A stretch of 64,000 nt of DNA from Hetaerina americana (GCA_022747635.1 JAKTNV010000003.1:96992454-97056453); one strand, 5' to 3'; counted from the stretch's first letter, positions 24,101 through 37,510 are shown. Notes: a model not told the origin generated them from the letters alone. Translations and numbers: made by a program.

Positions 24101-24960
24101 AAACACGGTTGTAAATCCCCGCTCCCTTACCTTCTTCCTCTTCCTCCTCCTCCCACACCACCCTCTCCTCCACCTCTTCGCCGTCGGGGGGCACCCTTCT
24201 CTCTTCCTCACAGCGCAGCAGGGACGGCGGCTGCAGAGTTCGACGGCGGAGTTGCCGCGAGGAGTCGCAGCGCCGGGACCTGTACCGCACCCGGGTCCTC
24301 TTCCGATCCTCAACTCCGGTGAAGGAGAGGAGGGGCGCGCCTCCCCTTGGGAGGACGGAGCAAGGAAGTGATCGACAGTAGGAGGAGGCGGTTGATGGGA
24401 CGGCAAAGGTGACGAAAATGCTGAGACGATACGTCGTCGGCGTCCACTCGACGGCCCGCCCTCAAAGACGAAAAGGATTTTTCGGAGCACCTCCACCGTC
24501 GCCTTCTCAGACACGGCACCGCACCTCGGAACCACCTCTGCCACCACTACCACGGGTCCCTCCGCCTCCTCTTCTTCCGCCCCTGCACACCGCTCCCGCT
24601 CAAACAACGCTCCGTGTCCCACGCCTCCCACCCTCGTGGGGGCCGATTCAGGCGGAGAGGAGAGGAGGGATAATGGGGCGCTTTTGCATGCGAAGGGGCA
24701 GTTTAGGACGGCGAAAGGTGAGAGAGCTCACGGCAGGAGTGGGGTTCTGTTTTGTGTGTGGGTGTGTGTATGTGGGGGTGTACCTGCAGGTTTGTGTGTG
24801 ATGGAGACGAAATAATAATGGAGTTGAGTAGCTTTCGGTAGGTTTTAGGGGGTGAGTACGGGTGAGTATGAGGGAGGAAAATAAAGGATGAAGAAGGGTG
24901 TCCCAGGCACAAGACTAGGGGTGCGTGGGTTGTGAAGAATAAATTAGGATAAAAGCAAAA
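24101..24960. other. GC-rich skewed island
   Basis: C/T-rich at about 24120-24210, mixed CpG-rich at 24210-24480, C/T-rich at 24485-24640, then G/T/A-rich to about 24900 with GTGTGT runs near 24755-24800. Long frames (up to 226 codons, minus, 23951-24631) are compositionally driven. Confidence 0.6.
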
Positions 24961-25375
24961 AAATGACGGTAAGAGTCAGAACAAACGCCCACCACTCCTC
25001 GGGGCAAAACTTTAAACGTTTCCGTCACCGACACCACTACCACAGAAAGCAGGTCCTCACTTCAATATAAATATAAATCGCCTCCACTTCTTGAGTTTTT
25101 TCTTCCAGACGAGTCCTGGAGAAGTTTCCTCACTCATTCGTCCGGCTCACTTAATCAAGACGTTTCTTGAAAGAGAATTTCCATCAGTCTTACGACTTTT
25201 TTAACGAGAAAATTGGCGGATTAACATGTGACTATTTTGACGCTTTGTTCTCACGGTTAAAAAAAAGAAAAATAGGCTTTCTTTTTTTCTCGTACCACTT
25301 TTTCATGTCATCCTTCATTACCGTTCACATCCTCGCAACGAAAAAATACGGAACATTGGACAACAGACGGCTCCA
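24961..25375. other. AT-rich non-coding DNA
   Basis: Nothing recognised. Confidence 0.55.
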
Positions 25376-27260
25376 GACGGGCCGATGTGCCGATTATGGA
25401 TGACCCCCGCGGGCAGTCCACCACGCGCTTTCGCGAGACAAATGCCGCTCGCGTGACCTAAGGCGATGCGGGGATGAGATGTATTCCTCTAGGGCAAAAC
25501 CGCTCCTTCTTAATTTCGACGAAGGGAAAGTTCGTTTCGCCGACGGTAAACAACTTCTTCGAGATGCTCTGGGGAGGAACGAGCGAAAGACGTCACTGAC
25601 CACTTTGTCTGGTCGGCGTCTGAGTTCTTCGCACAAGCCGACGTTCCCGGGAGTCTCCGAACCAAAGTTTCGACGACGGGGTGTGGGGAAGATGTGTGCT
25701 GAACACTAGGACACGGACGGTAAGACGATGGTTCAGGCGCGGGCGATCGGAGGAGAATGAATCACTAGTGGCACCGACAACACCACTTCCTAACCCCCAC
25801 GTCCGACAACAACGCCCCCACCACCTCCGTCACATCCACCACCACCGTCGGGGGCATCTCCCGTTCGTCCCCCGTCCCCTCGTTATTTCCCAACCCCTCC
25901 CCCGGGTAATCCGCCCCCTCCTATCCTCCTCCCCCACCTCCTTTTCCTCCCTCCTTCTCCCAGCCCTGCTGGCCGAGCACGCACATGCACGCAAAGCTTC
26001 AAATTGGGGGAGCCTCCCCCGCACCCCGCCCAACGTCTCCAACTCGGCCCCCGCCTCCGCCCAGTGGTAGCGCGCGCAACACGACACAACAACACTTTTT
26101 CGCTCCAATCCACACCGCACCTCACCCACGTCGACGGCGCCCCACGCAGGCAGTCCTGAGGGCTCCCGGCCACGATTCGTACTGGAGAACTCACACCTTC
26201 CCTGGGGTCAGAGGGGAGTGCTGATGGATGGGCCACGGGTGGTCGCGGGAACGCAGCGTGGCAGATGGATGGCGATCTCGAGTATCCGCGGCCGCCATAT
26301 ATCCGACGGCATATCGCCAATGATCATATGGGGCACCAAAGACGCGATTAGTCACGAAGTGACGTTTAAGGCACAGCAAACAGCATCACGTTGACGACGG
26401 GAACTTCCACTCTCCCGTTTCGACCAATACGAGGTTTATTTTTCTAATTATCCCTTCCCCTATTCCATTGGGTCAGCACCCACGCGCCATCGCTGTCAAA
26501 CGCGTTCGCGCACGAGGTCGATCGCTGGGATTAAGCACGACGTTCCCAGCGGCCGAGGGTTGGAGGGACCGTGGATCGGTGCCCCAGAGAGTTTGTGGGT
26601 CGCCCGAGTGGCCGCGAACCCCTCGGAGTCCGTTGGACCGTATCTAAGGGTGCTCGAACGCCACACGTCCATGCACCCGGAGTCTCGGGGATCACTCGCG
26701 GCATCCGAAACTGATCAACCGAACGCATCCAAAGCGGGAAAAGGGATTGAGGAGCAGACCCGGCAGCCGCGACTTGTGGCTCGCCACGGCGTTGCGCCCC
26801 GTTTGAGAGCGGCCGAGTTCGCTCCTCTCCACCTCGGGGTTTGGATATCGCGGGGGCGGGACGAGAGGAGGGGGAAGGAGGCTGGGGGGAAAGGGGACGT
26901 GCGGGGGGGGGGGCGAACGGGAGGAACTGGGCCGGAGGGTGGGGGGGCGGCTGATTCGGGAGAGAGGGCGAGGGGGCGCCGTTCGGAGAGTCGTCCCGCG
27001 CCGCCGCGTCGCCAGTAGTCGCCGGAGCGGCGTCGGGGGAGAGGACGGAGAGATGGAGGTACGAGAGGGAGGAAAGGAGGGAGGAGGATTGGGAGGAGGG
27101 TGTATGTATGTGGACGGAGGGGTGGCGATGAGGGAGCTCCCGCATGCTGCTCCGGGGCAGATGCCGGAGATGCTCCGGAGAGATGTGAGCGTCGGGGGCG
27201 GGAGGTAGCGACGGATGCAAGAATAACAAAGGGATCGAACGAAAGTAAACGAGGCCGTTG
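25376..27260. other. CpG-dense region, possible CpG island
   Basis: Nearly 1.9 kb of high GC with many CpG dinucleotides and, at 25376-25720 and 26200-26830, little purine/pyrimidine skew, unlike the other islands. It contains a CRE-like GACGTCA (about 25589-25595) and a NotI-type GCGGCCGC near 26290. It is G-rich at 26840-27210 with a G10 run near 26910. The longest frames (283 codons, minus, 26531-27382; 152 codons, plus) match nothing I know. A promoter-associated island of a gene outside recognition is possible, but no transcript signal ties it to one. Confidence 0.4.
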
Positions 27261-28380
27261 TCCCGGTGCACGTGACGGCTAGAAAGGTTCCTTCGCAACC
27301 GTCCCAGAGTGTGAGTATGGTCAGGAGCTTCATTGGGATTCATTAAATGAGGGTTTATGGGAAGCAATATTTCCTTCCCCATTTCCTTAAGCCTCTATCA
27401 TTTTATTTACAGCCGTTGTAATACAAGCACATTTCGAGTCATAAAAATATAAGCTATCGAAAAAGGGAGGGTTAATACATGGGGTTAACAAAATCATAAA
27501 TTAGTAGATTGATGTTCTCAAAAACATTTCGACAATATTCATTCCTTATAAAATGGTAAAATATTTTTAGCTCTCAAATTCCCTTTCGTCGTTTGTATTT
27601 CATGGAATACTTTAGATACTATAGATACTATATATCTCTTAACAAACAGCTAAATTTTTGTATCCGCTGCCACCATCCGCACTATTATGATAAACTACCT
27701 GCTACGGTAGAGACCCAATTCTCAAGTTTATCATGCTGTTTACATTTACCAATATTTTACAGTGTTCATCTAAATTTGTGTTTGGGTGTGTATTTGCTAA
27801 ATAAATCTGTAATCATACTGAAAGTTTTATCTAAGAAGAAATTTAAAATAACTTTACTGAAAATATTTGTGAAAAAAATGTCGTACCGATGTTTTCTAAA
27901 TTCAGAAACGTATTTAGGGTTTTGTTGACTTAGAATTCATGGTATAAAGCATAAACCTGGGACAAATTTAACCATACAACTTCGATAAATCTTGTGAGGT
28001 AAAGGTTCCCTGTTTCAAACACTGCAGAATATGAAATATCTGAAGTAGTAAGTAATTAGCAGCTTATGCGTGGGCTTAATAATTTTATTAAAGTTGGACA
28101 ATTTTCAAATATCATAAAACTGGCTTGAGTTCTATTCATAAGGTAATCATGAAGTTTCAAAAATGTCAGCCTCTTCTGATAGACTGAAACGTATTCTACG
28201 CCTTTATCCTTGAATAGATGGGAAACTCTAAGTTGGTGCTCTCAAAATAAAGGCCACAATAAGTGTCTAAAAAAAACATTTTGGTATTTTCAGTGGGAGT
28301 TTCAATCTAGCGCGCCCTTAAACTTGACGGCTTCATTTTAATGGACAACTTTGGTCATATCATTGAGCAAAATGGAACGA
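27261..28380. other. AT-rich non-coding DNA
   Basis: Nothing recognised. A 9 bp direct repeat AGATACTAT x2 lies near 27612-27630. Confidence 0.55.
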
Positions 28381-29520
28381 TTTCACTCCATCTCACCTTG
28401 CCGGTTGACCGCGTGTAAACTTGAGGGAAGGTGGGGGTTGTATCTTTTTGCATCCCTACTCTCTGTGGGCTGCATTAAACACTGCCATCCCTCTCCGTGG
28501 TCCTCCTTTTCCCTTCCCTCTCCCCTGTTGCCTCGACAGGGGAGAAAGAGGGAGGGAGCGGAGGGCGAGCGGCATTGTGCACAGGCGCACTGCTATTTCA
28601 GAGAAGGGGGTAGGGCGGAAGAAGGGGGTAGGGAGGGGGTAGAGGCGAGTCATCTCGGGGAGGAAGGGGGAGGGAAGAGTGTTGGGTTGTGCGCATGATC
28701 CATTTATTTCTCTAACTCACCCACTCCGTCGTCTCGTGGAAACCAAATTGAAACGGGCCCCACATAGTAAGTGACGATTGGGAAAATCCAACGGGGTGGA
28801 ATGCAAAAAATCCACGCTGATAGTGTTTGGATTTGAAGGTGGTGGGCATTGCTCCTGAATCGCATAGCCATCTCTCCACACCCAGTTCCCCCTTGTCCCA
28901 ACTGCCTCCTCCCCACTCCCAATTCCGTTTTCTTCTCATTCCCCCTTTTGAATCGGCAGCCAACACGAACTAATCGGGGTCTCGACTAAAAGGTCCCAAT
29001 TGTTTTCTTTCGGAGCGGGAGGATGGGGTGTGCGAAGGAATTTGGCACGCTCGAGCGCTCTGGCAACCTCGAAGGCTGAGGTGCTGGATTGTTCGGTGGT
29101 GCTGTGATGACGCTAGGATAGCGGGTTGTTGGAGCAGGATTTCCAAATCGGCGTCATTGACTAGTGTGAGATCAGATTTGCTTTCAGTAGCAGGGGTGAG
29201 GGAGACGTGAGGCAGGCGTATGGAGGAGGTAGGTGCATAATAGGCTAGCAGACAAGGGCATGCAGCACGCGTCAGTTGTCAGATCCCGCTCCGACGCGTC
29301 GGGGTTTGTAGTCGTGGTGTTTGGGGTGTAGGCGAGGAGAGAGTCGGGGATTCTGCGCATTTGAGCGTCAAAATAATAACGCACGGGTCCGGCGGTTTGC
29401 AGGCGCGGCTGTACGGTCGATCGGAAATAAGCAAGATGGGATGACACGAGCGAGGTGTGGCGAGAAAACCGTGGAGTAGACGATAAGACCAGCACCTTGC
29501 GTTGACATGGCTCGAGAACT
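28381..29520. other. GC-rich patch grading into mixed DNA
   Basis: C/T-rich at about 28485-28540, switching to G/A-rich at 28545-28680. From 28700 to 29520 the composition is balanced, with short unassigned frames on both strands. Confidence 0.5.
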
Positions 29521-30711
29521 CACATTTGCTCCCATTTATCCCTCATTTTATACGCGCGAACGAGCAAATAATTTAAGAAAGGAATAATTTTCCATACCAT
29601 GAATTTTGTTAAACTGAGATGGCCCGTCACTGCGAATGATATAATCAAATACGATAATTCATTCGTGAAAACATCGTTCCGCTGACTAGAATTGCAAAGA
29701 TACCGTAGTCATCATCCCAAAATTTGGTCAAATGATTATGGATAGTGCACAACTAGTACTAAGTCCAGTGATGGGTGAATTTCGTAGTGAGTAAGGGGTT
29801 TTTTTTCCCTGTGCCACCTGTAGTTTCCCATGAAGCTCTCGTACCCAAAAATATACATAGTATTTGCTGCAATAAGCAACAGTCCGTTGTTGTGTTCATT
29901 CAAAAATACATGATGCTCAAGCTAAATCGCTTCATATGTAGGAGATAACCTTATGTAATAGATGAAAAAAATCAAAATTGCTTAAATGTGCCACTCTATA
30001 ATTGGCTTCCAAAACGTATGACAGCGTGTGTAGGAGGGGGGTATACCAAACATAATCTAAAACGCGAGGACAATTGTTTCCTGCTTCAACAATAGTGAAT
30101 AATCATTGACATTACCAAACTATTTTACATTTATGTCTGCAAAAAATTTATCTTATAAACTGGAAAAATTAATTCCCAAAAAATAATTAAATAAATACTC
30201 AGAAACTCAAAATACAACACAGAATAACTTTCAAAGAAGATTCTACGACAAATTATACAGAAGATACACATGGCAGTATTCTATTTATAATGTATAATTG
30301 TTCCATGAAAGATGAAGAATGTAAACCTCTTCACATAGAACTTCCTAGTACCAATGCATTACTATAAAAATAAAATATATTCTTTTGATAATGACTCCAT
30401 AGTTTGAAAGTATAATGACCGGAAGAAGTTAGGTCACTACAGTACTACAGTGAACATTTCTTTAAGTAGTAAAATAGAAAAGATAATATGACATGAACCA
30501 TGCATAAACGACATTCAATATTATTAATTAGTATGTTGATGAGCACTATCATTCACAAGGACGGTCGGTTTTTCGAAAAAAAATCCAGATCACATAACAT
30601 TCATTCCTACAAAATACTGTACTACGCCCAATTAATATTTTATTCATTTATGCTATATCGAACACTAAATCATCTTTTTAAATTTCCTTGCAATTTAATT
30701 CACAGAATGTA
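29521..30711. other. AT-rich non-coding DNA
   Basis: Nothing recognised. Confidence 0.6.
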
Positions 30712-31104
30712 TTAATTAAGAAAAATAAGGCAAGAAATACGTTTGATACGATAATCCGTATGTCCTTTACAAACGACTGTTACGACTTCAAACCTGAACG
30801 GAATTGAGAAATAATTTTGCTTTCTAGTAGACCTTGGAACTTCTCCATTCCTACTATATTTAATCCACGTATCCTCAAAATACTTTAATATCCCTGGGCT
30901 ATTTTTTGACATTATCTCTTCTCCCAATGTCAGCGAAGAGCCTTTCATAAGCATTGGACGGACGAAACAATCCAACGACGATTCGTGGCGCCATTCATCT
31001 CGCATCGACTCGTTGTGAGGCCTAAAACGGCAAGCTCCAGAAATGAATAACGATTTCAAAACAAATTCCACTCGTGTGCGATTAATTGCTGACCGATTCC
31101 ACAC
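30712..31104 (-). pseudogene. Possible Mutator-like transposase relic
   Basis: An open minus-strand frame of 130 codons with no good ATG at its start (it opens with GTG). Residues about 74-81 read 'KYFEDTWI', close to the 'YFEDTWIG' block seen near the end of insect MULE-type transposase-like proteins, followed by a basic stretch as in that family. The rest does not align convincingly from memory and no catalytic residues can be assigned. An unrelated chance frame is the main alternative. Confidence 0.25.
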
Positions 31105-31800
31105 AACACATTCTTCTTTTTTTCACTGCCGACGAATTTGAAATAGATCACGAGAGACCATTCACCAATGAAAAGAGGAGGAGAGAGAAAAAGAGAGAGT
31201 TATTATCATTGCCGTATGGATCGATTCGCCCGATTTGGAATCGAAGCTTGTACGCAATGGGATATTGGAGCGGACATCTTTCTCCATACCTCATCCGAGG
31301 CGTCAATCCGTACCCTTCGGCGGCCGACCGGGAATCGCCTCCTCGCCCGAGATATTCCAACCACCCCCTCCCCATCCCCATGCCGAATCCACCGCGCACC
31401 CTCCCGCCCTCAATCCTCCTTCAATCTCGGCCCGTCCCCACGCCCCAACCCCAGGGTCTCGTACCGCTTCCACCCCTCGTCTGAACTACCGCTCCCCCTT
31501 CCTCCACTCCAGCTTGAAGGCTCCAGCCTCCCATCACGTCGCCCGTCCGCGCGATTCGTGATTTGTGAGTCTGAAGAGGTTCAATCCGGGAGAAGGGGCC
31601 CGCCGTGTCGAATACTGATCAGAAACCGGAGATGGAGGTATAGGGAAGGGAAGAGATGAAGGGACACAGAGGAGGGAGGGAAAAGGATTCTCCACATTAC
31701 CCTCACCCACCCACGTTGCTGACCGGGAGCCTAGCGATCACCGAGTGCATGCAAGACGCGACCACGCACTCCGTCCCTCAACAATTCCATCCCTCCCTAA
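31105..31800. other. GC-rich, C/T-skewed island
   Basis: Purine-rich at about 31160-31200, C-rich at 31350-31540, G/A-rich at 31620-31690. Low-complexity frames of up to 163 codons occur. No gene recognised. Confidence 0.55.
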
Positions 31801-33049
31801 AAGATTCCTCATCTTCGGTCGACTATTAAGTAATCATTGGTCAAATCCAAGCTACTCTATCCTCTTTTCGAGAACGCTTGTTTTCCTCACCGGTTTTATG
31901 GACATTTTGTTTCAATCGCCAATGAGATTTATCCTAAAAAAATACACGTTCCTCTGCTCGAAATACCTCCGGCGTCTGGTACCAATCAGATTCCCAAAGC
32001 CTCCTTCGCCTCGAATGACTTATTTTGCGTTAAGTTTTGCATATTTTATATAACTTTGCACCCATGAACGTATTCTTAATGCGGTTTATAGTTTATTCCG
32101 CGAAAATTTAGTGCTGGAAATATGAAATTTGATAAAAACGTAAAATATTCTTGGCCTGATCACTACCTTTTTACTGTAGCTGAAGAAATCTGGACAAGGA
32201 GGGATGTCGATACTATTAATTTACTTATATCCTCATCAGGATTTTAATCAGAGTTCACCTTTCAGGGTATAAATAATTGGCCAATACTATTATCTAGATA
32301 TCGCCTCGAAAGGAGTGTCGGAAAACGAAACTGTGGAGACTGATGACTGAAAAAATTTGTTGTGAATGTACACTCTTCGGTCTGGAATTAAAGTCAAATT
32401 CTTATAGCTTCATGTTCATGTGAGGCAAAATTAGCAACTTAGCCCGGAGACATCAATTGACGGTTACTTCACCTCACCTTTCTACGCTAGCTGAACTCTA
32501 GGCGCACGCATTCGATACAGATAGTTATCATATGCTTGAACCTCTACCCTAAATTTTATAGTCTCATCAATCACTTTCCATCGATAACTGTAACGACTTT
32601 AAAAACTCAGGAAAAACTGCTTTTTAAATAACATCTTCAGAAAATTTTTGCCCCCAGATTGCAAGTAGTGACTCATAGGCTTAGATTCAATCACCACATC
32701 CTATCACTCTCAAGTGATATCAACGACGAAGGTCCTTATCGCAAAAAACGAAGAATATTTCCTACTCTTTACTAATGTTTATCCGTCACGATAAGTTGTG
32801 ACTGCACACTTCAAGATGTCTTCTTATTTAGGCTTCTCTTCACTTGCTATGTGGTGATGCCAAAGGAGTCGGGATTGTCAATCCTAGATTTTATCGTAGC
32901 TTAATTTTAACAGCGATACCGTTAAACGCCTTCACAATTTAGTTGGTAACTCTTGTAGATTTCATGTGTACTCATAATTTCAAAATTGATCAAAATTTTC
33001 TAGCAGGTATTTTCTATATTTTTTTCTGGTAAGTTAACGTTAGAACCCC
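31801..33049. other. AT-rich non-coding DNA
   Basis: Nothing recognised. Confidence 0.6.
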
Positions 33050-33081
33050 TCATTAGCCGTCCTTATTCATTAGCCGTCCTT
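33050..33081. repeat. Direct repeat, 15 bp, period 17
   Basis: TCATTAGCCGTCCTT occurs at 33050-33064 and again at 33067-33081. Confidence 0.85.
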
Positions 33082-33390
33082 CTTCCCTAAGCCCTTCCCC
33101 ACCCCGGCCTCCCCTCTGGTACCAACACACTGCCGCCGCATTAGGATTCCCGTCCCTACATTCCTCCTTGAACTCCTTGACTCCGATCCACCTCCCCCAT
33201 ATCCCTGCCCCAGCCCCCTTAAGCCCCGCCAGCAGCCTTCCCGACATGCTTCGCCCCGTCGTCGTCTCCGCACTCCCTTTGGCAGCGGGTTCTCCACACG
33301 CAGCGAGATAATCCATCAACGCCTCCATTTCTTCCCTCCAAAGCCCTTCCTTATTCTTTCAACCTTAATCCTCCATTTTCTTTTCACAAC
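33082..33390. other. Small pyrimidine/GC-rich patch
   Basis: C/T-rich plus strand with minus-strand Gly/Arg-rich frames of 75-91 codons. Not recognised. Confidence 0.5.
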
Positions 33391-35120
33391 ACTCCTCAGA
33401 ATTCGATGGCATCGCAGATGCTCAACTTTTTCACGTCCATCTCTTTTAAGGAGTTGGCGCAGTGGCTGATTAAACCTCGAGGGCGTTGCCATCACGAACG
33501 GGATCTCTCTTGCGCAGCATCAGTCAGGTTTCGGGTCATGCAAATGAAAAAGGTCGGAATTGACGTACAAATTTCGGAGAGAGGTCAAGGTTAACGGGCG
33601 GATATTTTCCCGTTATTCCCAGAAACGATTCTGAATACACTTTTTTTTCATGTGTGCACACTTTTTTTGCTGAATTGACCTCGATTTCTTTATAAATGAA
33701 ATACTTAGCTTTCTTCACATCTCTAAACCAATTTTTATCCTTATTTTTCTTCAACATATCTTTCCCGATGACTGTAATTACTTAAGCCACGTCTTTCAGT
33801 ACAAATATCATCACGCATTTTATAAATGTGCCATTGAAGTTTATGATTTTATAGAGCAGTGGGAATTAATACACTGCAAAAGCCAAATATCACCGATAAA
33901 CATTACCACCAAACGTATTGAATTTGATCTACAGCTATTGCTAATTCGCTGAATGGAATATATTTATTTCGTTTAGAATGTTAGAAAAGTGCGATATCTC
34001 TGAGTAAATCCCTAGTAAAATACAATAAAAAAATTAATATTCATAAATCTAAAGATGTTAAATTAGCAAATAAGTAGCTTAACAGCAAAACATAAAATTC
34101 CTTATTGTATGGTGTCGAGTAAGAATGACTTCTATATGAAATTAAATTATGTGGATATGATATATAGCGTCAAAAGTAGGGTAAATAATCCTCTTTAACA
34201 TATGTAATAAGGTGTGATTTCTTTTATTTAATTTGAATATTATAGATAGAATACTTATTTAGGGTGGGTAAACATAATAGAGCCCCTCCTAAGCAAAGAT
34301 CGCTATTTCATTCACACCACCTATTAAATAAAACTTCGGCTTAACTAACTGTATATCTTTCGGTATTTCTTAACATTCAACCCTTGGTTTAACTTTCGAT
34401 CTGCAACAAGCTTTTTCTCAGAATTTTATTTACTAAAAATATATTTCAACATAACTCTGAGCCTCATCTTTGACGTTCCAATTTTGGGATAGTAACTTAT
34501 TCATCTTCTTGGATTCAAACGCCATCTTCTCCGTAGCTCTCTGACAACCTGTCATGCTCGTCTCCTGCCTTTTATTCCTTTCATTCTTCAAACCTCTGCT
34601 CACCCCAACTCTTCCAATTTATTATATGTGGACATAAAGGAATTTCTAATGTCTTGTCCCCTCCTATCGTCTTTCAAACTCTGCCTTCTTTCCGTACGTG
34701 CCACCGAGCGTGATGGCTGGAAAGTGTTTTCTATCTTTGCCATTGTCGGCTATATCTAGGTTCGTCTTTTCGATTTATATTTTATCTCCAATTGAAACTT
34801 TGGAAAGGTCATCAAGAGAAAATTTTAAGTTAGTATAGATTGAAGTCTCACATTAATCGGGAGCAAAGGTATACCCAAAGCTAGTGTATTAGATTAATCG
34901 AGCCATATGTCTTCAATGAATGAAACAATAGTTTGAAGATAGATAGATGTTCTATATTTCCTAAAACTATTTTAAACCTGTCCTCTAACGGCTTATGTAG
35001 ATAATTAGCGACACAAATACTTGGAATTATACTCCACGTATTTGAAATTTTAAAGATTTCCAACAACACTCAAGTATACCAAATTGGAAGAAAAAATCAA
35101 AATTCGAAAGTATTATCGTC
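33391..35120. other. AT-rich non-coding DNA
   Basis: Nothing recognised. Confidence 0.6.
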
Positions 35121-35123
35121 AAC

Positions 35124-35468
35124 ATGAGCGCCGGAAATGATAAAAAGAAAGTATCATATACTTTCAAGTTGGGTATAGTTGTGCGTGCTAACGGTTACGC
35201 TATGCGACACAAGTTACATTGCATGGGGGAAGTGGAAGATATAATTTCATCAGAGGACGTTTTGCCAATGTCTAGTACAGGACACTTCTGCAACATTCAA
35301 GCTCGAGTACATAAAATGGTAACGCGATTACTAAATCGAGATACCGTTACATTAAGTTTATTTACTAGAAAATTTTCTCATTGTGAATGCCAGCCGCAAA
35401 ATGATATTTTTTACAATTTCAGAAGAATTTTCGCCTCCGGGAAAATAAAAGAGGTGGTTGATGGATGA
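35124..35468 (+). pseudogene. Unassigned 114-codon frame, possible pogo-like DNA-binding relic
   Basis: The ATG at 35124 sits in a good insect start context (CAACATG). Residues 7-27 ('KKKVSYTFKLGIVVRANGYA') resemble the start of the pogo/Brinker-type helix-turn-helix (K-x-Y-T-x-x-FKL-x-VV-x-x-A-x-x-x-G-x-x-A), with two residues missing between T and F. After that similarity stops. No DDE domain is visible downstream, where a GC-rich patch begins. It could equally be an unrelated lineage-specific frame. Confidence 0.25.
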
Positions 35469-35830
35469 TCTCTCCCTCCGCAGTCCGCAGATAAAGAATT
35501 CTTAGCAGCTCCGAGTGCATCGCTTCCCGCGGCGCCTGTGAAGCGAGCGACCCCAAGCCGTCATCACCGTCGCCGGGAGATGATGAAGAGGGAATCGCCG
35601 TAAATCCTTCCGATCCCATTGGTCGTGACGAGAAAAGTACGAAAGGACCGTCTGAAGCGGCGGCGTGCTCCACATACTCACGCGCACACCCTGTCCATCT
35701 CCACACGTCACGCTCATTCCGGAGCGTCCCTTCCTTCTTCTACATTATTTTACATCCCTCACACACCCAGCCTGCTGCTGCCCGTCGCACTTAAATCAAA
35801 ATCTGAAGACCGCTGCCAGCTCTCCATTCT
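35469..35830. other. GC-rich, CpG-containing patch
   Basis: Balanced then C/T-rich composition; overlapping frames of 71-95 codons, none recognised. Confidence 0.45.
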
Positions 35831-36955
35831 GCTCCATTAGACTATTAGTTCTTATAAGCTGTAATCATGACTACCTTGAACCTTTTCTAAAAACCCAAGG
35901 ACTCTTATACCTTTGGTCAAAAAATACAAGCAGACGATAGAATCGATTCACAAATAGTATTAATGATAAAATATGTATAATTTCCAGCATTACCATATGA
36001 ATATTAATGGTGGGGAGATTTAAAAGCATTCTTATATTAAATGTAATGAAATTCCTAGACAGTTAATTTCCATTGACTCACCTGGAGGCTATTTAAAACC
36101 CATCCGTATATTTATTATGTACTCCTTTTTAGGATCCTCTATGGCACCAATATTACCTTAATATTAAATGTGTTAAAGTTTTATTTAAGTATGCTAGTTT
36201 TATGGTCCTGGGGTCGATATCCCACTCAGAGAAGGGACTTAATCTGTCTGTTGAATTCCAAGGACAAAATGGGGAAAGCAGAAGTAGACTTCAAGGAAAA
36301 CTTAAGGCTGATGGCTACCAGAATAATTGGGAAACTATTCATGATATACATATGTTTTAACGAATACATAGATACTCAATGAAAATATTGCCAGCGGCAA
36401 AAGTTTGTGAGAGTATTACTTTAATGGACGATTAAAATATTCACTAAAACAGTCTGCATTAAACACATTCCTCGTCCAACTTACAGGGTATTGCTAAAGT
36501 ATAGTAGACGACGAGATGAGGTCCACAAGAACGGGCGATCCATTTCCATTGGATTGCAATAAGTGCGTAATCCATTGGGCACTAAAAATGATTGGCTGTG
36601 GACTACGCTTTTCAGGAGTCATTGCAGGATGACCTTGGTGATTAATGGCACAGGAATATTCTTAATCACACCTTTATAATAGCTTACATATCAGACTGTT
36701 GATGTAAAATAAGTAATTCTATTTATTCGGCCCAATTTGAAGTATTTATGAGAGATGATCATATGTGAACAAGACGTCGAGTCGATTTAAATATTTATGT
36801 TGAAAGCCGCTGCTTCATCCAGCCGTTTGTCCACTTGAGCCATTTAATTATAATAAATCGCCAATTAATTTCACCGTTATGCCTCTATAAATCATCGCTT
36901 TACAATTTAAAATGTGCCGTTACAAGCGAATTTGATTTCCTCCTCTCGATCCCGA
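35831..36955. other. AT-rich non-coding DNA
   Basis: Contains a possible SINE fragment at about 36190-36240. Otherwise nothing recognised. Confidence 0.5.
36190..36240 (+). repeat. Possible tRNA-derived SINE fragment
   Basis: CCTGGGGTCGATATCCCAC (about 36207-36225) resembles a tRNA T-arm with B box. No clear A box lies upstream, so only a decayed fragment is suggested. Confidence 0.25.
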
Positions 36956-37510
36956 TCAGCAGCCATCTCCCTCGCAGGTTGACCGACTGGTCCAGGAGGA
37001 GAGATGAAGAGATCGAAGTGGTAGAGGGAGCGTATTCTTGGGGAAAATGGACAAACTCTGGGTAGGAGTTGATGCGAGGGTGAGTGAACGTCTCGTCCAC
37101 ACGCCCACTACTCATCACGACTCAGCCCGCCACACACCGTCTAACCTCCAAAAGACTCGCCCTCCGTTCGGCGCCTCACTCTCAACAAGATTCGCCATCT
37201 CCCCAGTCGCCTCAGAGACCAACCCTCCTACCTTTTCCTTTAAGCTCGTTTCAAGAATGGTTATACGAGTGGCACCTGAGTATAGGAAACTGCTGCGGTG
37301 GTATAGCTGCCGAAAGGAATGCAAAAGAAGCGTGCGAGGTGCGTTCTTCCTGTCGGAGGGGAACGAGTAGAGAGGGCCTCGAGGATGGGGCCTCGGAGGT
37401 GTCGACGGGAGGACGGAGGCGGCGAGGGAGAGGGGCATGGTTGGGAAATAGCTGCAGCCCATCCCCGTAACCCCACACTCCCTCTTTCCATTTCTCTCCA
37501 TGATCCGCAG
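36956..37510. other. GC-moderate to GC-rich non-coding DNA
   Basis: Mixed composition, G/A-rich at about 37370-37440. Open frames of 70-128 codons on both strands resemble nothing known. Confidence 0.45.

Noticed and set aside
23951..24631. 226-codon minus-strand frame
   Set aside because: Lies in a GC-rich skewed island, low complexity, no recognised domain; opposite-strand frames are equally open.
26531..27382. 283-codon minus-strand frame, the longest outside the LINE
   Set aside because: Pro/Ser/Arg-rich with no family resemblance; stop codons are rare in such GC-rich DNA, so length alone is not evidence.
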